Shown here: positions 8,495 to 15,944 of the stretch, piece by piece
How positions within the stretch are numbered: position 1 is the stretch's first letter
Layout: the number at the start of each line of letters is the position of its first letter
Assembly (NCBI RefSeq): GCF_007625055.1
Contig: NZ_VMQS01000002.1
Coordinates: 6,959 to 70,958 of the forward strand
DNA: 64,000 bases
DNA from: Halomonas sp.
GTDB lineage: Bacteria; Pseudomonadota; Gammaproteobacteria; Pseudomonadales; Halomonadaceae
Direction of reading: 5' to 3'
Notes under the pieces: model-generated
What the model saw: only the letters and a program-made list of their open reading frames with translations
The model's database searches: none
Told to the model about the DNA's origin: nothing
Translations under genes and position numbers: made by a program

Positions 8495-9352
8495 TTGGGT
8501 CGCGCAACGTCTCGTTTACGTCGCCAGGGTCGTCGTCTTGCGCTGCTGGCCTTGTTTATTGTGATGGGTTCAGGGTTATGGCTGTTTCAAGAGCAACGCT
8601 ACCGTGATGCCTTCACCTGGCAGGGCGTGCCTACCTGGGATGCGCCAAGCCTGACGTCCTTTCACCGCGTGATGCGTAACGATGGCTACCTGCTGGGATG
8701 GTCGGATGTGCGCGCAGGCGCAGTCTGGGTCAGCTACCGGGTGGCTGCAGTCAAGGATGCTGCCATTGGCAGTCGACCAGGCTTTTCGGCCGACTGGCGT
8801 ACCTTGTGGCCAATCGGTACCGATAGCTATTCAGGCAGCGGCTATGATCGAGGACATCTGGCGCCTAACTATGCCATTGCCGCGGTGCATGGGCGTCAGG
8901 CGCAGGTAGATACCTTCCTGATGAGCAATATGTTGCCGCAAACGCCAGAATTGAACCGCCAGCTATGGCAGCGTCTGGAAGAAGCGGTGATGGATCACTT
9001 CGCCCCGCGTTTTGAGCATCTGCAGGTGATCACCGGCCCGGTATACGCTGAGGGGTTCACCAATACCATGCAGCGTGTTGGTTTTGTAGAAGTGCCCAAG
9101 GCGTTCTATAAAATCATCGTGGCGCCTCACCCGGAAACGCCTCTCGCCTTGGCGTTTATCATGCCGCAAGACGTGCAGGGTAATGAACCGCTGGATAAGT
9201 ACCTGGTCACTATTGACGAGATAGAAGCCCGCACAGGGCTCAATTTCTTCCCCGACCTGACCCCGGCCGTCGAGCAGACGCTGGAAGGCCGAGTAAGTAC
9301 TCACGGTTGGGCGCTGGAAGACGTTGCCCACAAGCCGGGACGTTTTCAGTAA
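8495..9352 (+). CDS. DNA/RNA non-specific endonuclease (NUC1 family), membrane-anchored or exported
   Basis: About 285 residues. The catalytic signature DRGHLAPN (YDRGHLAPNYAIA) is intact and is followed by the magnesium-binding asparagine region SNMLPQTPELNRQLW, as in Serratia nuclease and EndoG. The N-terminus is basic (RATSRLRRQGRRL) and then hydrophobic (LALLALFIVMGSGLWLF), a signal peptide or a single anchor, so the nuclease should act in the periplasm or outside the cell. I chose the TTG at 8495 because AAAGGAG ends eight bases before it; an earlier in-frame TTG at 8474 lacks such a site. No immunity protein or inhibitor gene is visible next to it. Confidence 0.82.
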   Translation: MGRATSRLRRQGRRLALLALFIVMGSGLWLFQEQRYRDAFTWQGVPTWDAPSLTSFHRVMRNDGYLLGWSDVRAGAVWVSYRVAAVKDAAIGSRPGFSADWRTLWPIGTDSYSGSGYDRGHLAPNYAIAAVHGRQAQVDTFLMSNMLPQTPELNRQLWQRLEEAVMDHFAPRFEHLQVITGPVYAEGFTNTMQRVGFVEVPKAFYKIIVAPHPETPLALAFIMPQDVQGNEPLDKYLVTIDEIEARTGLNFFPDLTPAVEQTLEGRVSTHGWALEDVAHKPGRFQ

Positions 9353-9591
9353 ACCTGGGTGGCAAATGGGGAAGCTGCATCTGGCGGACGATCATTTGAA
9401 CACGTGTTCGCGGCGGCCACGTTCTTCTAAATAGCTGCCAAGGGTTGTCGCTTCGCTTTTATGTCAGACACGCGGATGTCAACCTGGAAGATAAAGGCAG
9501 AATCTAGACCAGGGTGAAAGTCATCAAGCAAGTAGAGAGAAAAGCTTGGGGATGGCCGGGCATCAGATCAGAAGAAGAGGGATAATGCGTT

Positions 9592-9678
9592 TGGTGCCCA
9601 GGAGAGGACTTGAACCTCCACGACCATGCGGTCACTAGCACCTGAAGCTAGCGCGTCTACCAATTCCGCCACCTGGGC
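9592..9678 (-). tRNA. tRNA-Leu(CAG), copy 3 of 3
   Basis: 87 nt including an encoded CCA. The acceptor stem is GCCCAGG/CCTGGGC; the anticodon arm is CTAGC-TTCAGGT-GCTAG, giving anticodon CAG; there is a long class II variable arm. It is the last of three tandem copies read on the minus strand. Confidence 0.96.
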
Positions 9679-9725
9679 CTTACATACTGATTGGGATTAT
9701 TCTGTGCTATCTGAAAGTGCTCGAT

Positions 9726-9812
9726 TGGTGCCCAGGAGAGGACTTGAACCTCCACGACCATACGGTCACTAGCACCTGAAGCTAGCGCGTCTACCAATTC
9801 CGCCACCTGGGC
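9726..9812 (-). tRNA. tRNA-Leu(CAG), copy 2 of 3
   Basis: 87 nt with encoded CCA, anticodon CAG. It is almost identical to the copy at 9592-9678, with one difference in the variable arm (TA in place of GCA-type pairing). The spacer to the next copy is 47 bases. Confidence 0.96.
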
Positions 9813-9916
9813 GAACACTTTCACTCTTGCCTTGCAGCAGACTGACTGTTTTATAACCCTGTCAGTGCTTCAGATACATTTTCTCAGGACTCAGCTCTCT
9901 GGCTGACAGGAAAATG

Positions 9917-10003
9917 TGGTGCCCAGAAGAGGACTTGAACCTCCACGACCATACGGTCACTAGCACCTGAAGCTAGCGCGTCTACCAATTCCGCCATCTG
10001 GGC
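9917..10003 (-). tRNA. tRNA-Leu(CAG), copy 1 of 3 (promoter-proximal)
   Basis: 87 nt with encoded CCA, anticodon CAG. Its acceptor stem carries a compensatory change (GCCCAGA/TCTGGGC) compared with the other two copies, so pairing is kept. The spacer to copy 2 is 104 bases. Confidence 0.96.
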
Positions 10004-10014
10004 AAGTGGCGCGT

Positions 10015-10042
10015 ATAATACCGAGATGAGCATGAAATGCAA
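10015..10042 (-). promoter_or_regulatory. Promoter of the tRNA-Leu cluster
   Basis: Minus strand: TTGCAT (10037-10042), a 16-base spacer, TATTAT (10015-10020), then a GC-rich discriminator (ACGCGCC) directly before the first tRNA. GC-rich discriminators are typical of stringently controlled stable-RNA promoters. Confidence 0.75.
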
Positions 10043-10303
10043 GTGCTTTCTGGTTCAAATGATCAACATGTGTGCCTTGACAGCCCTGCGTGCCTGACTT
10101 GGCCAGAATTCTTCTACTTACGTGGTTGGGTGATGCTGCCAGCAGCGCTATACTGCCTGCATGATCAAACATAATTGTATAAATTTCAGCTGTATTGCCG
10201 CTGACCCCGCTTGTATGCGACACCTGACGCTTGCGAACTCTCTCCGCGCCCCATTAGCTGAAGACAAAGTAGCCGATGCTAACGAATCAAGGATGCCGAC
10301 TCT

Positions 10304-12733
10304 ATGAATAAGTGGACGCTGAGTGACGATCCGCACGCGAGCCGTGAAGCACAGAAATATGATAACCCGGCCCCGAGTCGGGAATATCTGCTGGCGGCGC
10401 TGGAAAATTACGGCAAGCCGATTACGCACGACAACATGAGCCGCCTGCTGGGGCTTGAAGATGAAGATCATCAGGAAGCGGTGCGCCGGCGCCTGGCCGC
10501 CATGGAGCGGGATGGTCAGGTGTTGCGCGACCGCCGGGGCGCTTATGCGCTGATCAACAAGCTTGATCTGATCAAGGGTAAGGTGCTGGGGCATCGTGAC
10601 GGCTTCGGTTTCGTGCTGCGCGATGATGGTAAAAAGCCGGATCTGGTATTACCGCCGCGCCAGATGCGACGCGTCTTCCACGGTGACCACGTGCTGGTTC
10701 GCATCAGTGGTCGCGACCGGCGCGGGCGGGATGAAGCCACCATTGCTGACGTTATTGCGCATAATACCCAGACCATGGTGGGTGTCTATCGCAGTAATAC
10801 ACCCGAGTTTGGCGTCCTGGTGCCCGAAAATCCGCGTATCACCCAGGAAGTCATCATCCCGCACAGTGTGTCTGGCGGTGCCAAGGATGGTCAGGTGATC
10901 TCCGCCAGGATCACCCAGCAGCCAGCCACCCGGGTTCAGCCGGTGGGTGAGGTGATCGAGGTGCTGGGCGAGCGTATGGATCCTGGTATGGAAATCGATA
11001 TCGCTATCCGCAGCTACGATATCCCGGCGGAGTTTCCGCCTGAAGTGATGGATCAGATCTCGACCATTTCGGCGGAAGTCGTGGAAGCGGATAAACAGAA
11101 TCGCGTGGATCTGCGTAATACCCCGCTGGTGACCATCGATGACGAGTCGGCCAAGGACTTCGATGATGCTGTCTGCGCGTGGAAAACCAAGTCGGGGAGC
11201 TGGAAGCTGGTGGTCGCTATTGCCGATGTGTCCCACTATGTTCGCCCTGGCGAGCCGCTCGATGATGAAGCACGCACGCGCGGCACCTCGGTGTATTTCC
11301 CGGGCCAGGTTGTGCCCATGTTGCCGGAACTGCTCTCTAACGGCCTGTGTTCGCTGAACCCCCATGTTGATCGTCTGGTCATGGTATGCGAGATGAATAT
11401 CTCCAAGACAGGCGCCATCAGCCGTTACCGCTTCTATGAAGCCGTCATGAACTCTCATGCGCGGCTGACCTATAACAAGGTGGCGGCCATTCTGGATCCG
11501 GAAAGTGAAGAAGGCGAAACCCTTCGCAAAGAGCATGCCAAGCTGGTCAAGCCGCTCAAGGACCTGCACGAACTGTATGGTATTTTGCACGACGCCCGCA
11601 TTCAGCGTGGCGCCCTTGAGTTTGATACGACCGAAACAGCGATCATCTTTAACGACGAGCGCAAGATTGAAAAGATCGTGCCCCGCAAACGTAACGATGC
11701 GCACAAGCTGATTGAAGAGTGCATGTTGGCCGCTAACGTTGCCACGGCCCGCTTTCTGGATAAGCATGATCTTCCTGCGCTGTATCGTATCCACGAAAAG
11801 CCGACGCCGGAACGCCTGGACAAGCTGCGGCTGTTTCTCAACGAGCTGGGGCTGACGCTGCCCGGCGGGGATGATCCGACGCCTCAGGACTATCAGGCAC
11901 TGCGTGAAACAATCAAGGATCGCCCGGATGCGGATATCATCCAGACGGTGATGCTGCGTTCAATGAACCAGGCGGTCTATTCGCCTCAGAACGAAGGCCA
12001 TTTTGGCCTGGCCTATCAGGCTTACGCACATTTTACCTCGCCGATTCGCCGTTATCCGGATCTGTTGGTGCATCGGGCGATCCGCTCGGTGGTTCGTGGC
12101 CCGCGCCAGACCAATACGGTGCTGAGAGTGGATGGCGCGCCGGTCGAGCCGCCCAGCAAGTGGTGCCCCTACACTTTCGAGCAAATGGTTGAGCTGGGCG
12201 AGCACTGCTCGATGGCTGAGCGTCGCGCTGATGATGCCACCCGTGACGTCGAGAGCTGGCTGAAGTGCGAGTTCATGTCCGACAAGCTGGGTGAGACCTT
12301 TGAGGGTACGATTGCGTCTGTCACCCAGTTTGGCCTCTTTGTGCGTCTGGACGAGTTCTATGTGGAAGGCCTGGTGCATGTGACCTCATTGCCGTCGGAT
12401 TATTATCACTACGAAGCGGAGAAGCATCGTCTCAAAGGCGAACGTACCGGCACCACCTATCGTCTGGGTGACGGTGTCACCATTCAGGTGGCGCGGGTCG
12501 ACATGGATGATCGCAAGATCGATTTCAGTCTGGCTGATGACAAACCGCGCCCTCGCCGTCAACCGCGTAAGCGTCCGGCAGAGGCCAAGCCTTCGGGTGA
12601 AGCGGCCGCCGCCGCGCCCAAGCAGGTGGCCGGCAAGAAGCCGGACAGCAGGAAAACGGACGACAAGAAACCCAAGTCGAATCGCCGTGGCCCACAGCGC
12701 TCGCGTCGTTCACGCAAGCCAGCTGACAAATAA
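10304..12733 (+). CDS. rnr: Ribonuclease R
   Basis: 809 residues, a 3'-5' processive exoribonuclease that degrades structured RNA and takes part in rRNA and tmRNA quality control. Order of parts: N-terminal winged-helix domain (about 20-85), two cold-shock domains (about 85-250), RNB catalytic domain (about 260-590) with the aspartate cluster DDESAKDFDDAV at about 280-291, S1 domain (about 645-725), and a long lysine/arginine/alanine-rich tail typical of RNase R. The ATG at 10304 gives a normal start. The rlmB start lies 38 bases after the stop, an rnr-rlmB pair as in many gammaproteobacteria. Confidence 0.96.
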   Translation: MNKWTLSDDPHASREAQKYDNPAPSREYLLAALENYGKPITHDNMSRLLGLEDEDHQEAVRRRLAAMERDGQVLRDRRGAYALINKLDLIKGKVLGHRDGFGFVLRDDGKKPDLVLPPRQMRRVFHGDHVLVRISGRDRRGRDEATIADVIAHNTQTMVGVYRSNTPEFGVLVPENPRITQEVIIPHSVSGGAKDGQVISARITQQPATRVQPVGEVIEVLGERMDPGMEIDIAIRSYDIPAEFPPEVMDQISTISAEVVEADKQNRVDLRNTPLVTIDDESAKDFDDAVCAWKTKSGSWKLVVAIADVSHYVRPGEPLDDEARTRGTSVYFPGQVVPMLPELLSNGLCSLNPHVDRLVMVCEMNISKTGAISRYRFYEAVMNSHARLTYNKVAAILDPESEEGETLRKEHAKLVKPLKDLHELYGILHDARIQRGALEFDTTETAIIFNDERKIEKIVPRKRNDAHKLIEECMLAANVATARFLDKHDLPALYRIHEKPTPERLDKLRLFLNELGLTLPGGDDPTPQDYQALRETIKDRPDADIIQTVMLRSMNQAVYSPQNEGHFGLAYQAYAHFTSPIRRYPDLLVHRAIRSVVRGPRQTNTVLRVDGAPVEPPSKWCPYTFEQMVELGEHCSMAERRADDATRDVESWLKCEFMSDKLGETFEGTIASVTQFGLFVRLDEFYVEGLVHVTSLPSDYYHYEAEKHRLKGERTGTTYRLGDGVTIQVARVDMDDRKIDFSLADDKPRPRRQPRKRPAEAKPSGEAAAAAPKQVAGKKPDSRKTDDKKPKSNRRGPQRSRRSRKPADK

Positions 12734-12771
12734 TGGCCAGTCAGGGTAAGGAATCTCGGGTAAGGAGCAAC

Positions 12772-13563
12772 ATGAAGCCGGCATCTCGTCGTGGAGTCAA
12801 GGCGCCTAAAGCGCCTCAGGGGCTGGAGGTGGTGTATGGCATCCATGCCTTGCAAAGCCTGCTGGAGCGTGGTGAAGCCCCCGGTGAGCTGTGGCTCCAA
12901 TCAGGGGCAGAAAAGCGTCTGGAAGAGTTGGCTGCCACCGCTGAACGCCTGGGTGCGCGCCTTGTCAGGCAGTCGCGTGATCGTCTCGACCAGATAACCC
13001 AGGGGGCGGCGCACCAGGGGGTGGTCGCATTCTGTCAACCGCTGGTAGCCGAAGGTGAAGAATCCCTGTGGCTGAAGCTGCGTGCCTGGGCGGCACCGAC
13101 ACCCCCCTTGTTGCTGGTGCTGGATGGCGTTACCGATGTGCATAACTTTGGCGCCTGCCTGCGTAGTGCCGATGCTGCTGGGGTACACGGAGTGATTGTG
13201 GCCAAGGATAAGGCCGCACCGTTAAACGCCACGGTACGCAAGGTGGCCTGTGGGGCGGCAGAAGTGGTGCCTGTCTATCAGGTGACCAACCTGTCGCGCA
13301 CTCTGGAGAAACTCAAGCAGGAAGGGGTCTGGATTGCCGGGACGGCCGGTGAAGCCACCACCAGCCTCTACGCACTGGACTTCACCGGGCCGATGGCCCT
13401 GGTGATGGGGGCGGAAGGTAAAGGGATGCGCCGCCTGACCCGTGAAGCCTGTGATCATCTGGTCAAGTTGCCGATGGCCGGGCAGGTATCGAGCCTGAAT
13501 GTCTCAGTGGCCACGGGAATTTGTCTTTTTGAAGCGGTGCGCCAGCGCCAACTTGCAAGTTAA
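12772..13563 (+). CDS. rlmB: 23S rRNA (guanosine-2251-2'-O)-methyltransferase
   Basis: 263 residues of the SpoU/SPOUT class. The N-terminal substrate-binding domain (VVYGIHALQSLLERG) is followed by the three SPOUT motifs: NFGACLRSADAAGVHGVI, LVMGAEGKGMRRLT and LNVSVATGICLFEAVRQR, which form the trefoil knot that binds S-adenosylmethionine. It methylates G2251 in the ribosomal P loop. The start ATG at 12772 follows GTAAGGAGCAAC; an in-frame ATG at 12733 overlaps the rnr stop but lacks a ribosome site. Co-transcribed with rnr. Confidence 0.95.
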   Translation: MKPASRRGVKAPKAPQGLEVVYGIHALQSLLERGEAPGELWLQSGAEKRLEELAATAERLGARLVRQSRDRLDQITQGAAHQGVVAFCQPLVAEGEESLWLKLRAWAAPTPPLLLVLDGVTDVHNFGACLRSADAAGVHGVIVAKDKAAPLNATVRKVACGAAEVVPVYQVTNLSRTLEKLKQEGVWIAGTAGEATTSLYALDFTGPMALVMGAEGKGMRRLTREACDHLVKLPMAGQVSSLNVSVATGICLFEAVRQRQLAS

Positions 13564-13581
13564 TCCACCGCCAACTAGAAT
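13553..13581 (+). promoter_or_regulatory. Promoter of the rpsF-rpsR-DUF2232-rplI operon
   Basis: TTGCAA (13553-13558), a 17-base spacer and TAGAAT (13576-13581). The -35 box lies within the last codons of rlmB. Transcription would start near 13588, about 250 bases before rpsF. Confidence 0.65.
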
Positions 13582-13587
13582 GCATGC

Positions 13588-13837
13588 GCCCGTTTATCCA
13601 TTAGGCGGGTGTTGCGTATGGCTATTTCACGGTTCGGGTAGACTTTTGTTGTCTGTTGCCCGGACAGGAATATTCATGCGACAGGATCAGTGCTAGACAC
13701 TGCCTCCAGTTCTGTTTGATGCCCCAGTGTCGTTCGCGGCAAAGTTTGGGGCAACTTTTCAGTCAACTCCTTGCTTCCCTGACGCTCCATGGATTTGCCA
13801 GGGCGCTGAGGAAGCTGCCAAACCGCAAGGAGATTTT
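13588..13837 (+). promoter_or_regulatory. Long 5' leader of rpsF (possible S6:S18 autoregulatory region)
   Basis: About 250 bases between the predicted transcription start and the rpsF ATG, with no gene. It can form a hairpin: CGGG (13635-13638) with CCCG (13659-13662) and AGAC (13640-13643) with GTCT (13651-13654), with a bulge. In many bacteria the S6:S18 complex binds an rpsF leader to control the operon. I cannot confirm that specific motif here. Confidence 0.35.
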
Positions 13838-14236
13838 ATGCGTCATTATGAAATCGTGTTCATGGTCCATCCGGATCAGAGCGAGCAAGTGCCGGCCATG
13901 GTCGAGCGCTACACCAGTATTGTTGCTGAAAATGCAGGTACTGTTCATCGCCTTGAAGATTGGGGTCGTCGTCATATGGCCTACCCGATCAACAAGATCC
14001 ATAAAGCCCACTACGTACTGATGAACGTTGAGTGCAGCGCCGAGACTCTCGAGGAAATCGAGAATATCTTCCGTTTCAACGACGCCATCATTCGTAGCAT
14101 GGTTGTGCGTTGCAAAGAGGCCGTTACTGAAGCCTCGCCGATGATGAAGCCGGTCGAAGAGAAGCGTCAGCGCCGTGAAGAAAGACCGCGGACTGAAAAC
14201 GAGTCTGAATCCGAGTCTGAATCTGAATCAGCCTGA
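13838..14236 (+). CDS. rpsF: 30S ribosomal protein S6
   Basis: 132 residues beginning [20 protein letters not shown], the standard S6 start, with CAAGGAG before the ATG; an open frame extends upstream to 13727 but is only leader. The protein binds S18 in the 30S platform. The C-terminal tail is unusual: after [11 protein letters not shown] it ends in [13 protein letters not shown], a Glu/Ser repeat. In E. coli the S6 tail is extended with glutamates by RimK. rpsR follows after 32 bases. Confidence 0.97.
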   Translation: MRHYEIVFMVHPDQSEQVPAMVERYTSIVAENAGTVHRLEDWGRRHMAYPINKIHKAHYVLMNVECSAETLEEIENIFRFNDAIIRSMVVRCKEAVTEASPMMKPVEEKRQRREERPRTENESESESESESA

Positions 14237-14268
14237 TCCAACCACTGCCCGCATAAGGAGCTTTATCC

Positions 14269-14496
14269 ATGGCACGTTTTTTCCGTCGCCGCAAGTTTTG
14301 CCGCTTCACTGCTGAAGGCGTCAAGCAGATCGATTACAAAGATCTTGATACGCTGAAGGCTTACATCACCGAAACCGGCAAGATCGTTCCGAGCCGTATC
14401 ACCGGCACCAAAGCACGCTATCAGCGTCAGCTGGCAACCGCCGTCAAGCGCGCGCGTTACCTGGCACTGCTGCCCTATACCGATAGCCACCAGTAA
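14269..14496 (+). CDS. rpsR: 30S ribosomal protein S18
   Basis: 75 residues, the usual length, starting [17 protein letters not shown] and ending [20 protein letters not shown] lies before the ATG. It pairs with S6 in the small subunit and is in the conserved rpsF-rpsR-rplI order. Confidence 0.97.
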   Translation: MARFFRRRKFCRFTAEGVKQIDYKDLDTLKAYITETGKIVPSRITGTKARYQRQLATAVKRARYLALLPYTDSHQ

Positions 14497-14507
14497 GCAG
14501 AGACGTA

Positions 14508-15359
14508 ATGCTGGCACTCGCCCGATGGTTAATGAAAGGCACGCCATACGCCGCTGGTGGCGCCGCACTGGCGACACTGGTTCCCTGGCTGTTCTGGTTG
14601 GGCGTCGCCATTGCTGGCCTGGTCACGCTCAGGAAAGGGTTTGCACCGGCACTTCCCGTCATCATCGCAGCGGCAGTGCCCTCTGGGTGGTGGTGGATTC
14701 AGGGTGACGTCATACCACTGGCAAGCTTGCTGCTGGTGACGCTGATGGCGGTTGTATTGCGAGAGCGCATGCGTTGGGGATTGGCCCTGATCGCTGGCGC
14801 TGTCGCGGCATCTGCCATGGTGCAGTTAGGCATTTTCATCCCGCCGCAGGGCACTGAGCTGATGCTTGAACAACTGCGTCAGGGCTCAGAAGAAGTGGAT
14901 GGAATGCTCACTGAGCTGACCAATCAGGGTTACGACACCCAGACGCTGGCTTCGCTGGTGGTGGGCAACGTAACAGGGTTGGTGGTGCTGTTGGCATCCA
15001 TTGCCTGCCTGGCTCTGGCGCGTAGCTGGCAAGCCGGTCTTTATAACCCTGGCGGGTTCCGGACCGAATTTCATGCCTTCAGGTTGACCCCGAAAGAGCT
15101 GTTAACGCTCTTTGCGATTGGCATTGCGGGAATGCTCTTGGGCGTCTATGCATTGGCTATGCTGTGCTGGATTCCATTGCTGATTGCCGGTATTGCGTTG
15201 GTACACGGTGTTATTGGATTAAAGGGGATGAACGGGCTATGGCTGGTCGCTTTCTATATATTGCTGATCACTACCTGGCCTACGATTCTCATTGTGCTGC
15301 TTCTAGGGTTGATGGATACATTCGCGAACGTTCGCGCCCGTCTTGCCCGCAGCAATTGA
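14508..15359 (+). CDS. DUF2232-like integral membrane protein
   Basis: 283 residues, very hydrophobic, with about eight membrane helices, including YAAGGAALATLVPWLFWLGV, VIPLASLLLVTLMAVVL, LASLVVGNVTGLVVLLASI and the C-terminal GLWLVAFYILLITTWPTILI. A YybS/DUF2232-type protein is found at this same place, between rpsR and rplI, in pseudomonads and relatives. The start is 11 bases after rpsR and rplI follows after 15, so it is translated from the ribosomal operon. The function is not known; a weak ribosome site suggests lower expression than its neighbours. Confidence 0.8.
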   Translation: MLALARWLMKGTPYAAGGAALATLVPWLFWLGVAIAGLVTLRKGFAPALPVIIAAAVPSGWWWIQGDVIPLASLLLVTLMAVVLRERMRWGLALIAGAVAASAMVQLGIFIPPQGTELMLEQLRQGSEEVDGMLTELTNQGYDTQTLASLVVGNVTGLVVLLASIACLALARSWQAGLYNPGGFRTEFHAFRLTPKELLTLFAIGIAGMLLGVYALAMLCWIPLLIAGIALVHGVIGLKGMNGLWLVAFYILLITTWPTILIVLLLGLMDTFANVRARLARSN

Positions 15360-15374
15360 CAAGAGGTTTACGAG

Positions 15375-15821
15375 ATGGAAGTCATTCTGCTCGACAAAAT
15401 TGGTAAGCTGGGCGGCCTCGGTGACAAGGTCACTGTTAAGCCTGGTTACGGTCGTAATTTCCTGGTGCCCTACGGTCATGCCGTACCGGCCACCAAAGAA
15501 AACATTGCGGCTTTTGAAGCCCAGCGTGTTGAGCTGGAAGCTCAGGCCGCTGAGCGTAAGGCTGAAGCTGAAGCTCGCGCTGAACAGCTTAACGACATCG
15601 AACTGTCGCTGGTTTCCAAGGCAGGCGATGAAGGCAAACTGTTTGGTTCAATCGGCCCGCGTGATCTGGCTGACGCGATTTCCTCTGCTGGCATCGAGGT
15701 AGCCAAGAGTGAAGTGCGCATGCCCCTGGGTCCGATTCGTCAGACAGGCGAGTACGATATCGAACTTCGCCTGCATGCAGAAGTGAATGCTACTGTTCGT
15801 GTTGTGGTAATGGCTGAGTAA
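15375..15821 (+). CDS. rplI: 50S ribosomal protein L9
   Basis: 148 residues, full length. The N-terminal domain [19 protein letters not shown] and [17 protein letters not shown] are the L9 signature. A long connecting helix rich in Ala/Glu (about 45-75) leads to the C-terminal rRNA-binding domain. The gene ends the operon and is followed by a strong terminator. Confidence 0.97.
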   Translation: MEVILLDKIGKLGGLGDKVTVKPGYGRNFLVPYGHAVPATKENIAAFEAQRVELEAQAAERKAEAEARAEQLNDIELSLVSKAGDEGKLFGSIGPRDLADAISSAGIEVAKSEVRMPLGPIRQTGEYDIELRLHAEVNATVRVVVMAE

Positions 15822-15854
15822 GCTTGCTCTGCTGAACACCATGCGGTACATAAA

Positions 15855-15882
15855 AAGGGCGCGGGCAATCCCCGCGCCCTTT
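15855..15882 (+). terminator. Rho-independent terminator after rplI
   Basis: AAGGGCGCGGG-CAATC-CCCGCGCCCTT: an 11-bp stem with a 5-base loop, with a T-containing tail (TTTGCTGTT) and A run in front. Confidence 0.85.
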
Positions 15883-15944
15883 GCTGTTAGTGTAACAATG
15901 ATGGTGGCTGGAAAACGTTCGTGGATGCGTGAGTCAAGGAGTGC

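Noticed and set aside
9960..10223. Minus-strand open frame of 87 residues over the first tRNA-Leu
   Set aside because: It covers the tRNA and its promoter; no ribosome site or family match.
10649..11794. 381-residue open frame antisense to rnr
   Set aside because: It lies entirely within the RNase R coding region; composition (His/Arg-rich) is that of a shadow frame in GC-rich DNA.
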